The position numbers were made by a program, and so were the translations under genes. Below, piece by piece: positions 1 to 10,200 of a DNA stretch of 64,000 nt; the first letter of the stretch is position 1, and every line of letters begins with the position of its first letter. Under the pieces are notes generated by a model. That model ran no database searches. It had not been told where the DNA came from and saw nothing but the letters and a program-made list of their open reading frames with translations. This stretch comes from Bacteroidaceae bacterium (GTDB lineage Bacteria; Bacteroidota; Bacteroidia; Bacteroidales; Bacteroidaceae), in contig JAFYWV010000099.1 in NCBI GenBank assembly GCA_017546505.1, forward strand, positions 1-64,000, given 5' to 3'.

Positions 1-876
1 GCCGACCTCATTCACCAATATGCTTTGGATTGGATAGACCGTCAGGAGGCCGACAAGCCATTCCTTGGTATATTTACCTATACTCTGCCTCACGCCGAGC
101 TGTGGCAGCCTAATGACAGTATTCTGCAAAAATATATCCAGGCATTTGAATGTGACGATAGTGGTTTTGGTGGTGCATTCTCCTCTTGGTATTACAAGAA
201 TTCCAACCGACACGCCCAATTTGCAGCTATGATTACTCGTCTCGATGCTCAGGTGGGCGAAATTTTCGCGAAGTTGGAAGAAAAGGGACTTGCAGACAAT
301 ACTCTCGTGATTTTCACATCAGATAACGGTCCTCACGAAGAAGGTGGAGCTGACCCTGATTGGTTCAACCGTGACGGTCTGTTGCGTGGAACCAAGCGTT
401 CTACACACGAAGGTGGTATCCGTGTGCCATTTATTGTCAAAGGCCCCGGGGTTCCTGCAGGTACAGTAAACGACCACCAGTTGGCATTCTATGATCTTAT
501 GCCTACACTCCTCGATTATGCAGGACTCAACGGCGATGCTTATAGTCGCAAGGCGAGCACAGCCACACAATATTGGGACGGTATCTCGTTCAATAAAACC
601 CTTCGTGGAAATGATGCTGAACAGGAAAAGCATGAATTCCTCTACTGGGAGTTCCACGAGACAAATATGATGGCGTTGCGTATGGGCGACTGGAAGTTGG
701 TTGTGAAGGATGGTGCGACACTGTTGTACGACCTCGCTGTTGATGTGCACGAAGATACTGACGTTGCCGCAGAAAATCCTGATGTGGTTCAACAAATGGT
801 ACAAATCATCAACCAGGAGCATATAACCAGCGACTTGTTCAAAGTGACTATGCCAGGAGAATCAACAAAGAGATAA
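1..876 (+). CDS. Sulfatase, family S1 (C-terminal part, 5' end outside window)
   Basis: The reading frame is open from base 1, so this is the last ~291 residues of a longer enzyme; the TTG at 25 is not a real start. The part seen carries the alkaline-phosphatase-fold sulfatase signature FTSDNGPHEEGG, whose D and N normally bind the metal ion, then LRGTKRSTHEGGIRVPFIV and a C-terminal LLYDLAVDVHEDTDVA segment. The catalytic Cys/Ser that becomes formylglycine lies in the missing N-terminal half, so activity and the exact S1 subfamily cannot be judged. Sulfatases of this form in Bacteroidales are usually secreted or periplasmic and take sulfate off mucin or glycosaminoglycan sugars, which fits the sialidases, GH20 and GH109 genes downstream. 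A hairpin follows the stop codon. Confidence 0.9.
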   Translation, partial: ADLIHQYALDWIDRQEADKPFLGIFTYTLPHAELWQPNDSILQKYIQAFECDDSGFGGAFSSWYYKNSNRHAQFAAMITRLDAQVGEIFAKLEEKGLADNTLVIFTSDNGPHEEGGADPDWFNRDGLLRGTKRSTHEGGIRVPFIVKGPGVPAGTVNDHQLAFYDLMPTLLDYAGLNGDAYSRKASTATQYWDGISFNKTLRGNDAEQEKHEFLYWEFHETNMMALRMGDWKLVVKDGATLLYDLAVDVHEDTDVAAENPDVVQQMVQIINQEHITSDLFKVTMPGESTKR

Positions 877-890
877 TGTAGTGAACCGTT

Positions 891-936
891 GGAATACCCT
901 AAGCACCTCGGATGCCGGGTGTGCTTTGGTTATTCC
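891..936 (+). terminator. Hairpin after sulfatase
   Basis: The arms GGAATACCCTAAGCACC and GGTGTGCTTTGGTTATTCC pair imperfectly about 15 bases after the sulfatase stop, and a T-rich stretch (GGATTTTCC) follows. It probably ends or attenuates the sulfatase transcript before the next gene at 973. Confidence 0.5.
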
Positions 937-972
937 GGATTTTCCACTTCACTTTAAAATAAATTAATCAAT

Positions 973-2928
973 ATGAAAAAGATATTCATCCTATTCTTGT
1001 CTATGGTCACTGTTTTTCAAGGTTGGGCCTTTGAACAAGACAAATATTATACAATCAATCGCAATGGTGAATCGGGCTCGTATATCTACGCTGCAGACGG
1101 GATGATGCAGACCGGTGCCCTGAATGCAGACAATGGCGTGTACGTGTGGCAGTTTATCCCCACAGGCAAAGACAACTGCTATTACATCAAGAATGTTGCG
1201 ACTGAAACATATATACAGTCGTCCAATATAACATTGAGCACAAATGTAAGCTTGGGTAATGATCCTGTAGAATATTATGTAAGCACCGGCGCCGGCACAA
1301 CCGGTAGCGGTACGACATATTTCTTGGCTTCTAATGACCAAGGTGCAATCAATTACAACCAAGATGCGACACTCGGTCTCAATAAAGGTGCTACCGGTGT
1401 TGTAGCTTACTATGTGAAGACAGGTCGTGGTAATTCGTATTGGGAGATAACAGAGACCAGTTATAATACATCTGCTCCGGAGCCTCCAGCCGATGAAGAC
1501 CCCGATGTCTGCCCCTCTATTGCTGCTTACAGAATGCCTTGTGGAACATATTCGGCAAAGACCCGCTTGACTCAAGTGGATATCACCGGCGACGGTGTGT
1601 TGTCCGAATTGCACTACAAACCGAATACAACCGGACGCTATACACTATATACAAAGGAACGTGCAAAATTGATGCACGGAGGTAATGTGAAGTTGACTGC
1701 AAAGATACTTGGTGCAAACGAGATAGGTTTGGAGGTAACAGTATGGGCCGACTTTGACGGTGACGGCACTTTTGAACAAAGCGTAAAACCGGCTTTGGGC
1801 GAATTGATTGAAGCTGAATTTACCGTGCCTGCCGGCAATGCGGCGAATGGCCGTTTCCGCATTCGCGTAGATCAAAGTGGTGGCGAGTCTGCCAACGCCG
1901 GTTTCTATGGCACAATGTATGATTTGCCGTTTGATTTTGGTGCAGCCCAGACACATCGCACATTGAAAGTTTCGGCCAATGTTGCCGAGCGTGGTACAGT
2001 GGCTATCAAGGAAACAAGTGAGAAGGTGTTGAATGTTGAACCGGGCACAGAACTCACTGTCGTGGCAGAGGTGAAAGAAGGTTTCTTCTTCCACGGATGG
2101 CGTAAAGGCAGAACTATCGTTTCCTACAAACCTGAATACACTGTGGTAATGACCGAAAACAAAGACCTCGTTGCGGTATTTGCTACAGTGGAGGGTGAAA
2201 TCGAAGTTGAGGATGACGGCACCTATCCTGTCAATTTCCCGAAGAATACTACTGCAACCCGCACCGACCGCAAGCTCAATGCCGTGTCATTGACAGCTGC
2301 CGGTGGTGAAAAACAGACCCTGAATGTGACCGGCAGTAAGGTTTATAATGACTTGACTACAAAGGAAAGCAACAATCTAAAGTGTATGCCTGATGATAAT
2401 TTGACAGTAGAATTTTCATATACCGGTACTTGGATGCACGGTTATGTATTCATTGATGAAAACAACGACAAACAATTCTCGTTTGCCGAAGGCAACACCG
2501 ACCAGACGGGTACCGAGGTAAAGAGTTTCAGTTTCTATTCGGGAGATTTCAACAATGATGCAAGCGGCTATAATTCTGCAGGCTCATATCTCACCGGCAA
2601 TAGCCGCAATACAATGGCTTGTCCTTCATTCCCGGCACCGGCAGAATCGGGAACCTACCGTATTCGCTTCAAGATTGACTGGAACAGCGTAGACCCGGGC
2701 GGACAGCTCGCTGCTGACGGCACCCCAACCGGTAGCAATGGTATCATTGCCAATGGTGGTTTCATCGTTGATGCCGTTCTCATTGTAGGCGAAACAACCG
2801 GAATTGACGTCGTGGAAACTACAACAGATTTACCTGTCTATACCATCGATGGCCGCCGTTTGAACAAACTACAAGGCCTTCCTAAGGGCATATATATCAT
2901 TGGTAACAAGAAGGTTTATGTGGAGTAA
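973..2928 (+). CDS. Secreted multi-domain lectin-like protein with InlB-type repeat
   Basis: This is a 651-residue exported protein with a signal peptide at about residues 1-19 (MKKIFILFLSMVTVFQGWAF). I see no catalytic motif. Residues ~20-170 resemble a ricin/trefoil-like carbohydrate-binding region (YYTINRNG, YYIKN, YWEI). Residues ~195-320 and ~420-600 are two GEVED-like beta-sandwiches with calcium-loop-like DFDGDGTFE and DENNDKQFSF. Between them, ~330-405, is one InlB/Listeria-Bacteroides repeat (GFFFHGWRKGR...LVAVF). The C-terminus, ITGIDVV...YTIDGRR...GIYIIGNKKVYVE, is the short tail also found on four other proteins of this window and may be a sorting or anchoring signal. It sits directly behind the sulfatase, so a glycan-binding partner of the degradative enzymes is a reasonable inference. 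No precise family was recognised. Confidence 0.8.
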   Translation: MKKIFILFLSMVTVFQGWAFEQDKYYTINRNGESGSYIYAADGMMQTGALNADNGVYVWQFIPTGKDNCYYIKNVATETYIQSSNITLSTNVSLGNDPVEYYVSTGAGTTGSGTTYFLASNDQGAINYNQDATLGLNKGATGVVAYYVKTGRGNSYWEITETSYNTSAPEPPADEDPDVCPSIAAYRMPCGTYSAKTRLTQVDITGDGVLSELHYKPNTTGRYTLYTKERAKLMHGGNVKLTAKILGANEIGLEVTVWADFDGDGTFEQSVKPALGELIEAEFTVPAGNAANGRFRIRVDQSGGESANAGFYGTMYDLPFDFGAAQTHRTLKVSANVAERGTVAIKETSEKVLNVEPGTELTVVAEVKEGFFFHGWRKGRTIVSYKPEYTVVMTENKDLVAVFATVEGEIEVEDDGTYPVNFPKNTTATRTDRKLNAVSLTAAGGEKQTLNVTGSKVYNDLTTKESNNLKCMPDDNLTVEFSYTGTWMHGYVFIDENNDKQFSFAEGNTDQTGTEVKSFSFYSGDFNNDASGYNSAGSYLTGNSRNTMACPSFPAPAESGTYRIRFKIDWNSVDPGGQLAADGTPTGSNGIIANGGFIVDAVLIVGETTGIDVVETTTDLPVYTIDGRRLNKLQGLPKGIYIIGNKKVYVE

Positions 2929-2960
2929 CCTAAGGGAAGAATCGAACAAATCTATATAAC

Positions 2961-2991
2961 AACTCCTCTGCCCCGATGGGGCAGAGGAGTT
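2961..2991 (+). terminator. Strong hairpin terminator
   Basis: A perfect 14-bp stem (AACTCCTCTGCCCC with GGGGCAGAGGAGTT) and a GAT loop, 32 bases after the stop at 2928, followed by TTGCTTTATT. Confidence 0.8.
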
Positions 2992-2999
2992 TGCTTTAT

Positions 3000-3463
3000 T
3001 CCCGGCTCTTTTTGAACATACCAGACAAATCAGACAGCCTCACCTGTCATATTTTTCAGGACAAAAGTAGATAAATGGCGAGGTTTTCGTTTTAATAAGA
3101 CATAAGAACATAAACCAACGTGCCGTTGGTTACAGAAGATTCTCAAAGCAAGTATCGACACTTTGCATTACATTGCACTGTGAGGTTATGATTAGAAATT
3201 TTAGATTTCCTCTGTTAAGAATAAGTAGCTAAAATGAGAAAACGAGTTCTCGCATTGTAGCTACTTATTCTTAACAACGCGTTGCATAGTTTCACTTGCA
3301 ACATATAACCTCACAGCGCAATGCCTTTTGTTCTTTTAACTTCGTTGAACCTGCTTTCGCTCGGCATAGCATCAAGTAAACTTGTACTCTGCGCTCACTT
3401 ACTCGCAGCTTTGTTCTTCTGTCTAAAATAAAAAAACGCGTATTTGTTCTTTTAACTTCGTTT
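3000..3463. other. Gene-poor intergenic region with repeats
   Basis: I see no credible gene here. It holds the nested palindrome at 3171-3323 and low-complexity sequence in which TTGTTCTTTTAACTTCGTT occurs twice (about 3328 and 3444). It also has a GTTGAACCTGCTTTCGCTCG stretch that resembles the TTTGAACCTGCTTCGTTCGC repeat at 14889 and 22545. Confidence 0.6.
3171..3323. repeat. Nested long inverted repeat (MITE-like palindrome)
   Basis: The outer arms are 19 bp with one mismatch (CATTGCACTGTGAGGTTAT at 3171-3189, ATAACCTCACAGCGCAATG at 3305-3323). The inner arms are 18 bp and perfect (GTTAAGAATAAGTAGCTA at 3214-3231, its complement at 3258-3275). The centre AATGAGAA...TTCTCGCATT pairs further. 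The ~153-bp unit has no coding capacity and lies between two convergent genes. It could be a miniature inverted-repeat element or a very large transcription-end structure. Confidence 0.7.
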
Positions 3464-3931
3464 TCACTTTTCACATTTACGCTTCGCTTGTTCGTATCTC
3501 TCGCGCACGCTCTTTGGCGGGTCACACACACGCTGCCCATCAATATACAGCGCAGCCGAGCAACGTTTCAACAGCTGTTTAATGGCAGCCACACCCTCGG
3601 CATTCTCGGCCGCAGCAATCACCGCCGCAGCCTGCTCATAAAGCACAGTGCGTTGCTCCACAAAATGTCCTCTCTTGTACCCCACAATCCTTTCATCCAC
3701 AATGGAATAGAAACTGTCGCGCGAAGCAATGAACTCAGCCGGCAACTCCTCGCCATAGCACCTTGCCGCAGCACCGGCCACACGCCCCTCGGTCGCAAAA
3801 ACAAACCTTGCAAAATCCTCATAGGACTCAATGTCCTCAAACTCCTCAATGGCATCGTCATACGACGGGCGTTCACTGCAACAGATACACAAAACACAGC
3901 AAAAAGCTATCAACAAAAACGTTTTTTTCAT
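3464..3931 (-). CDS. Small hypothetical lipoprotein
   Basis: A 155-residue protein starting MKKTFLLIAFCCVLCICCSE, a signal peptide rich in Cys with a plausible lipobox ending at Cys18 or Cys19, so probably a membrane lipoprotein. The mature part is acidic at first (YDDAIEEFEDIESYEDF) and then largely helical and alanine-rich, ending in a basic ERYEQAKRKCEK. I do not recognise a family and see no enzyme motif. It is alone on the minus strand, convergent with the gene at 973 and divergent from the giant protein gene at 4231. The antisense frame at 3488-3961 is a shadow. Confidence 0.65.
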   Translation of the reverse strand: MKKTFLLIAFCCVLCICCSERPSYDDAIEEFEDIESYEDFARFVFATEGRVAGAAARCYGEELPAEFIASRDSFYSIVDERIVGYKRGHFVEQRTVLYEQAAAVIAAAENAEGVAAIKQLLKRCSAALYIDGQRVCDPPKSVRERYEQAKRKCEK

Positions 3932-4230
3932 AATCAGTTTTTCAATTCTGCGCTAAATTAATAAAAAAGCACAAGGCAGACAAATATTAGCTCAGTCACA
4001 AGCCTATAGCCACCGCGCTTAAACGAAAAATCTCTTTTGGACATAAGAACAAACTCTCGTTCGTTGTGCAAATTTAATGGTCACAAAACTTTTACACAGC
4101 TTGCCCTATGTGTTAAAAACCGTATAAACCCCTTATAAATTTCGTTATTTCACATATTTTCACTATTTTTGTAAGCTATTTGGGTACAATAGATTTTGTC
4201 ACGAAAAAACAATATAAAAAATATCTTATT
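3932..4230. other. Divergent intergenic region
   Basis: About 300 bases between the lipoprotein and the giant protein gene. It is AT-rich, carries no credible gene, and contains the promoter-like pair described at 4140-4171. Confidence 0.5.
4140..4171 (+). promoter_or_regulatory. Bacteroidetes-type promoter for the giant protein
   Basis: TATTTTTG at 4164-4171 matches the -7 box TAnnTTTG exactly, and TTTC at 4140-4143, 20 bases upstream, is one base off the -33 TTTG box. Transcription would start near 4178, about 50 bases before the ATG at 4231. Confidence 0.55.
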
Positions 4231-7200
4231 ATGAAAAATTTATTACGTGCAGCAGCACTCGCCATTTGCGCCATCTTCACGGTAGCGAATGTAAGCGCTC
4301 AGGTAATCACAGCCGAGCGTGCAAGCGAAATTGCAAACCAGTTCTTTGCTAATGGAAAGCAAAAGAGCGCGGCGTTCCGTTCAACAAACGCCACATTGAC
4401 ACAGAGCATTGACAGCCGCGCCGTCACAGGCGAGAGCAACGATGCTCCAACATTCCACATTCTCACCGGTGCCGACGGCAAAGGCTTTGTCATTGTATCG
4501 GGCGAGGAAACAGAGAACCCAATCATCGGTTACTCTTTCGACGGCACGATCAACACCGACGAAATGTCTACCGGAATGGTTGACTACCTCACCGACATCG
4601 ATGCACAGGTAAAAGCCCTGCGCAAAAGCAATGCAGCCAACCCACAAAAGGCAGCTGCACGCAGTGCAATGCAGAAGGCAACAGCCACCGAGACTGGCGG
4701 TACAATCGTTGTTGAGTTGAACACAGCACAGTGGGCACAAGGTTCTCCATACAACAATTATTGTTTCCTTGAAGGTGCTACCGGAACAACAAAGGCAAGC
4801 ACAGGTTGCGTTCCAACAGCATATTCAATACTTTGCTACTACCACAAATGGCCCGAAAGCGCCAAGGAAGTGACTGTATACCACGCTAACACTGGCGCAT
4901 CAATGACACTCGGTCACACATACGACTACGAGAGTATGTCCAATGTAAGCACTGAAGCAGGTGCCAATGCCGTTGCTACACTTATGCGTGACCTTGGTTG
5001 GGCATATCAGGTCAGCTATGGCGTAGGCAATACTGGTACCGGTAATAAAGGAGAAGGTCCTGGTACTCTTATGGATGTATTCAATTACAAAAGTGAAACA
5101 CCTTGTAACCACGGTAACTACACAAGTAACAGATCAACACTGGGTAATGATGAATTGTGGATGCAATACATAAAAGAGAGCCTTGACGCAGGTCTCCCAA
5201 TTCCTTACTCATCTACTACCAGCGCTGCAGGTACAGCAAGACACATCTACATTCTCGATGGTTATACCAACAACAACTATTTCCATTTCAACTGGGGTTG
5301 GGGTGGAAACGGCAATGGTTGGTTTACTCTCAATAATATGGTTGTAGACACATCATCCGACTACTCTAATGGTCACAAGGCTTATTTCAAACTGATGCCT
5401 AACAAGACACCACGCACCGTCACAGCAACTACAAACTCATCAAGTATGGGTACTGTGTCTATCAACGGCGGTACAGCCGGCAACAGTGTAAGCGCAGAGG
5501 TGACAGAAGGCACAAAGGCTACACTTACAGCGCACCCTGCCGAAGGTTATGCCCTTGCAAGTTGGACAAAGAACGGCGTTATTGTAGGCACAAAGAATCC
5601 TATCCAGGTAACTGTGAGCGAAAGTGACAACGACTATGTTGCAAACTTTGACGATGCAGCAAATGTACAAATAGAAAAAACTTGCACATTCAAGATTTCG
5701 GATGTAACAACAAGCGGAGTTAACGGACCTTATTGCAGTACTTGGACAACAAGCGACGGAATTGTGTTGAACTGTACTAAAGGCTCAGAGCCGGCATACG
5801 CTCTTTCAACAAGTGTCAACACATTCTTCGCAAAAGCACCGGTAGGTAACTCTGAGACTTTGGTTTCGGACATAACATATACATTGACCGCACCCGAAGG
5901 TTATGTGATAAAGAGTTATAGCTTTAAGGGTAAAAGCCCCAGCGGCTCTTACACCATTGATGTTACTGTTGGAGGAAACACAACAAACGTAACTAACGCA
6001 AGTGCCGGTGTTGTAATTTCAGCATCAGACATCAATTCACAAAGCACTTCGTTTGTGTTGAGTTCTACTTATACAGGACGTGCCGGCTTGTCAATTATGG
6101 AAGACGGTGTCACTGTAACCATCGTATCAGAAGGCGGTGCCTCTACCCCAACTCCCGACCCGGAACCAGAGCCAGAGCCTACTCCAACTACCTACACTGT
6201 CAGCACAACAGCAAACCCAACCAATGCTGGTACTGCAAAATTTGCAGTTGGCACAGGTAGCCAAAAGACACAGGGTGATGTTGAAAATGGAACTCAAATA
6301 ACACTTTATGCTACAGCCAACACCGGTTACACTTTTGTAAACTGGACATTGAACGGAAATGAGGTAAGTACATCGGCTACTTGCAATGTAAGCGTATCAC
6401 AGGCTTCAAACTACGTTGCAAACTTTGAGGCTGTTCAGCAAACTTATCCAGATGTTGACGGTCAGACTCATTCTGCAAACTACTTGACATCAGCGACAAC
6501 AACCGGCGCAATCGACAATGTAACTTATTCTGCAAACGCACACCCTGGCGTTAAATTGGTAACTGTTCCTGGAATTGTGCGTGTTGGCAAAGGAGATTCG
6601 TTTACTCTTAACTTGATTGCAAATTCTTTGAGTTCAAGCACAAGTGCTGTGGCTGAGGATATGCGTTATTGCCACGCATCACTCTATACCGATTTTGACC
6701 GAAATTACAAATTCGAGGAGGATACCAAGCAGCGCTGGGGCGAGAAACCACCTACAAACAACATTGCCGGAAACTATAGTACTGTGATGACTATTAATCA
6801 CACAATTACTGTTCCCGCAGATGCACCATTAGGCACATCACACGTGCGAATGGTATATACAAATGCTTGGAAAGAGTGGCCTGTAAACGGTGTAACGACA
6901 CTTGACAAAGGTATTGTATATGATTTTGTTGTTGAGGTTGTTGAAACTGTAGCAATCACAGCAAGTGCATCTACAGGCGGTGCTGTACAAATCAACAACG
7001 AGACAATAGAAACCAAGAGTGTCATTAAAGGCTCTGAGGTAACACTTGCTGCAACTCCACTAAATGGCTATGAGTTTGTTAATTGGACAAAGAACGGCGC
7101 AGAGGTAAGCACCAATGCAACATACACATTCACTGCAACAGAGACGGCAAGCTATGTTGCGAACTTCCAGGAACTTCCTGATCTACTTGCCGGCAAGTAT

Positions 7201-10200
7201 TTCCGCTTGAAGGTAAAGAACACCACCAACTATATGAACATTGCAAATACAAGCAACAATACAGGTTCAACAAGTGGTGTAACTGTTGTTGCCAAGAACG
7301 AAAGCAGCGACACACAGATATTCCTCTTTGAGCAGAGCGGCAATGGTTATAAACTGAAAGCAAACAGTGGTAACTACATCAAGTGCCACGCTTGGAATGC
7401 CAATGCAAACACCACCAGCGCAAACGATGCTACAGTACTCACCTTTGAGACAACAGGTAACGAACTTGAGTACCTCATCAAGTGGGACAACACGAATATG
7501 AATCAAGGCGTTGAACGCGATGACTACTTCAAAGCAGAGAACGGTTATGTTTACTGCGACGCGGCCTCAACAGCAGCAACCGTTTGGGTTCTCGAGGAGG
7601 TTATCCCTTCTAACGAGAAGACGTTGACTGTTACATACTCAGGTGCTACTTGGGGAAATGCAGAAAGTGACTGGTATGATTATGTTACGACAACAAACAC
7701 TCCTGCAGTGACTGTTAAAACCACGACCTCTGAAGGAGCTAAAGCTATCGGTTTCAGCACAGTCAGCGGTGTAAAACACCCATATCTGCTCGATGGTAAC
7801 AGTTTTACGATCTCTCTTCCAGCGAATTGCAAGATTGTCGGCTACAAACTTACTTACTTCGGACACAATCTGAATACAAAAACATTCACCTACACCAGTA
7901 ACAATGGAAGCACTGCTACTGAGACCGTTGGACAAAACAGCGTGGACAAGACTCTGACTGTTACAGGACTCAATAACAGCGAAATTGCCATCAGTGTAAG
8001 CGACCAAACATCGCAAGCCGGTGTAATTATCAAAGCACTTGAGATTACATACATTGAAGAAGAATTCGTGCCTGTAATGTTCAAGGTAGAGGTTGATGGT
8101 TGGAGAAATGACAACCCAAATACTCACCTTGGTACAATCACCATTGGCGGAACACCAATGAAACTCACCCCTGAGCACCGCACTGCAAGCGAGCTTACAA
8201 TGCCTGTTGTTGAGGGTACAGCACTTGCATTCACACGCAAGTACCGTGGCTTTGAGTTCCAGGGCTTCTACATTGGTGCGACATCACTGGGCACAAACCC
8301 AACACTCACAGAGGACCAAGTTAATACGATCAACGAGAATACTCCACTTGTTGCTAAGTTCACTGCGACCGACGATGTGACACTCTTCTACGACGACGAT
8401 GAATTCTCGTACCGCATCCCTGCTATTGCAAAGACCGGTACAAACCGTCTTGTGGCAGTGAGTGACTATCGTCATAGCCACGATGATATAGGCCGTGACA
8501 ATCACGGCACCGGTACATTGCAGGTTGACCTTGTAATGCGTACAAGTGAGGACAATGGTGCTACCTGGAGTGCAAAACAGACAATTGCCGAGGGTACATC
8601 GACATTCGGTTACGGCGATGCTGCTGTTGCCGTCAACGGCGAGAATATCCTTGTTATGGCAGTTGCCGGCAATGTATTCTTTACAAATGCAAATGCAACT
8701 AATAAACAAAAAACCTATCGTATATACAGTACCAATAACGGTCAGTCTTGGGAAAAACAGGAAGTAAGCAATAACTTATATACCCTATTCCCCAACGCAA
8801 ACGGTATGTTCTTTGGTAGCGGTAAACTTGTTGTTGACCCTGACTTTAACGGCACTGGCAATGCACGTGTTTATGGTGCAATGCTGTTGAATGACGGTAA
8901 CAACTATGTACTTTATTCTGACAACTGGGGTGAAACTTGGAATATCCTTGGTGGCAAAGCTGCTGCATCAGCTAATGAGCCAAAGGTTGAGATTTTGCCA
9001 AATGGACAGATTCTTCTCAGTTCACGTCGCAGTGGTGGCCGCACATTCAATGTGTTCACTTATACCGACAAAGCAAACAATGCTGGTAATTGGGATTCTG
9101 CTGCTAACGGTTGTAACAATGATGGTAATGCAACAAACGGCGAAATCATCTGCCTCGACGCTAAGTGCACAAACGGCAAGCCCACAAAGATTCTGTTGCA
9201 GTCACAACCTTCTGCCAGCGACCGCAGAAACGTATCAATTTGGTACAAGGAACTATCTGGTGACAACTTTACAGCATCGGATATTGCAACCGGTTGGACA
9301 AAGGGCTTGCAGGTGAGCGACCAGCTTAGCGCATACAGCGCAATGTGCTTGCAGGCAAACGGCGAGATAGCACTCTTCTTTGAGGAGGCACCTTGCCACA
9401 ACGACGACGACACATATGGTTACTCTATGGTTTATGTTCCTTTGACAATAGAGGAGATAACTGAGAACAACTTCCTTAACCCAAATGCAGATGTTGAATA
9501 TGTACCTATTGAGTTCAACATTGAGTTGACCGATGCCGAGGGTAACATCTACCGCGAGACACTCGACTACATCCCTGACGATGTAGCTACAGCATTGACA
9601 GCAAAATATCCATTCATCACATTGGGCGATAATGGTGTTAAAACAGAAAACGGATACACCAACAACGTGACATTGCCATTCAAGGTAAGCAACGCCAACA
9701 CAACTGTATGGCACAATATTTACTGGCCGGCAAATGATACAAGTGCGGGCAAGTACTACCCCATCTATTTGCTATCAACAGCAGAGGGTGATACTTATGT
9801 AGCAAAGAAAACCGAGACAAAGCATTACGGTGAAAGTTCATACAACACACTTAACTGGGCTGACGAACTAAGTTGGGCTGTATATAGCGTTGACGGTACT
9901 TTGAACTTCAAGTTCAAGAACAAGCTAACTGGCAAGTTTATGGCTGTTAATGGTGTTGTAAGCACCAGTAGCGCAAACAATGTCATTTATACAGATGAAG
10001 CAAATGCAACAACATTCACTCTCGAGAAATATACCGGCACAAACACCTATTACGGTAACTATGCTATAAAATCGGTATATAATGGTACAACCGGTTATGT
10101 ATGTAATACATCTGTCGGTCATGCAAATGCTACCAACTACACAGGCACAAATCACGCCGGTGCTTGGGCTAAGTTCGTTGAAGCTCCCGACTACCAGGCA

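Noticed and set aside
3488..3961. 157-codon + strand frame
   Set aside because: Antisense to the minus-strand lipoprotein, which has a signal peptide and lipobox.
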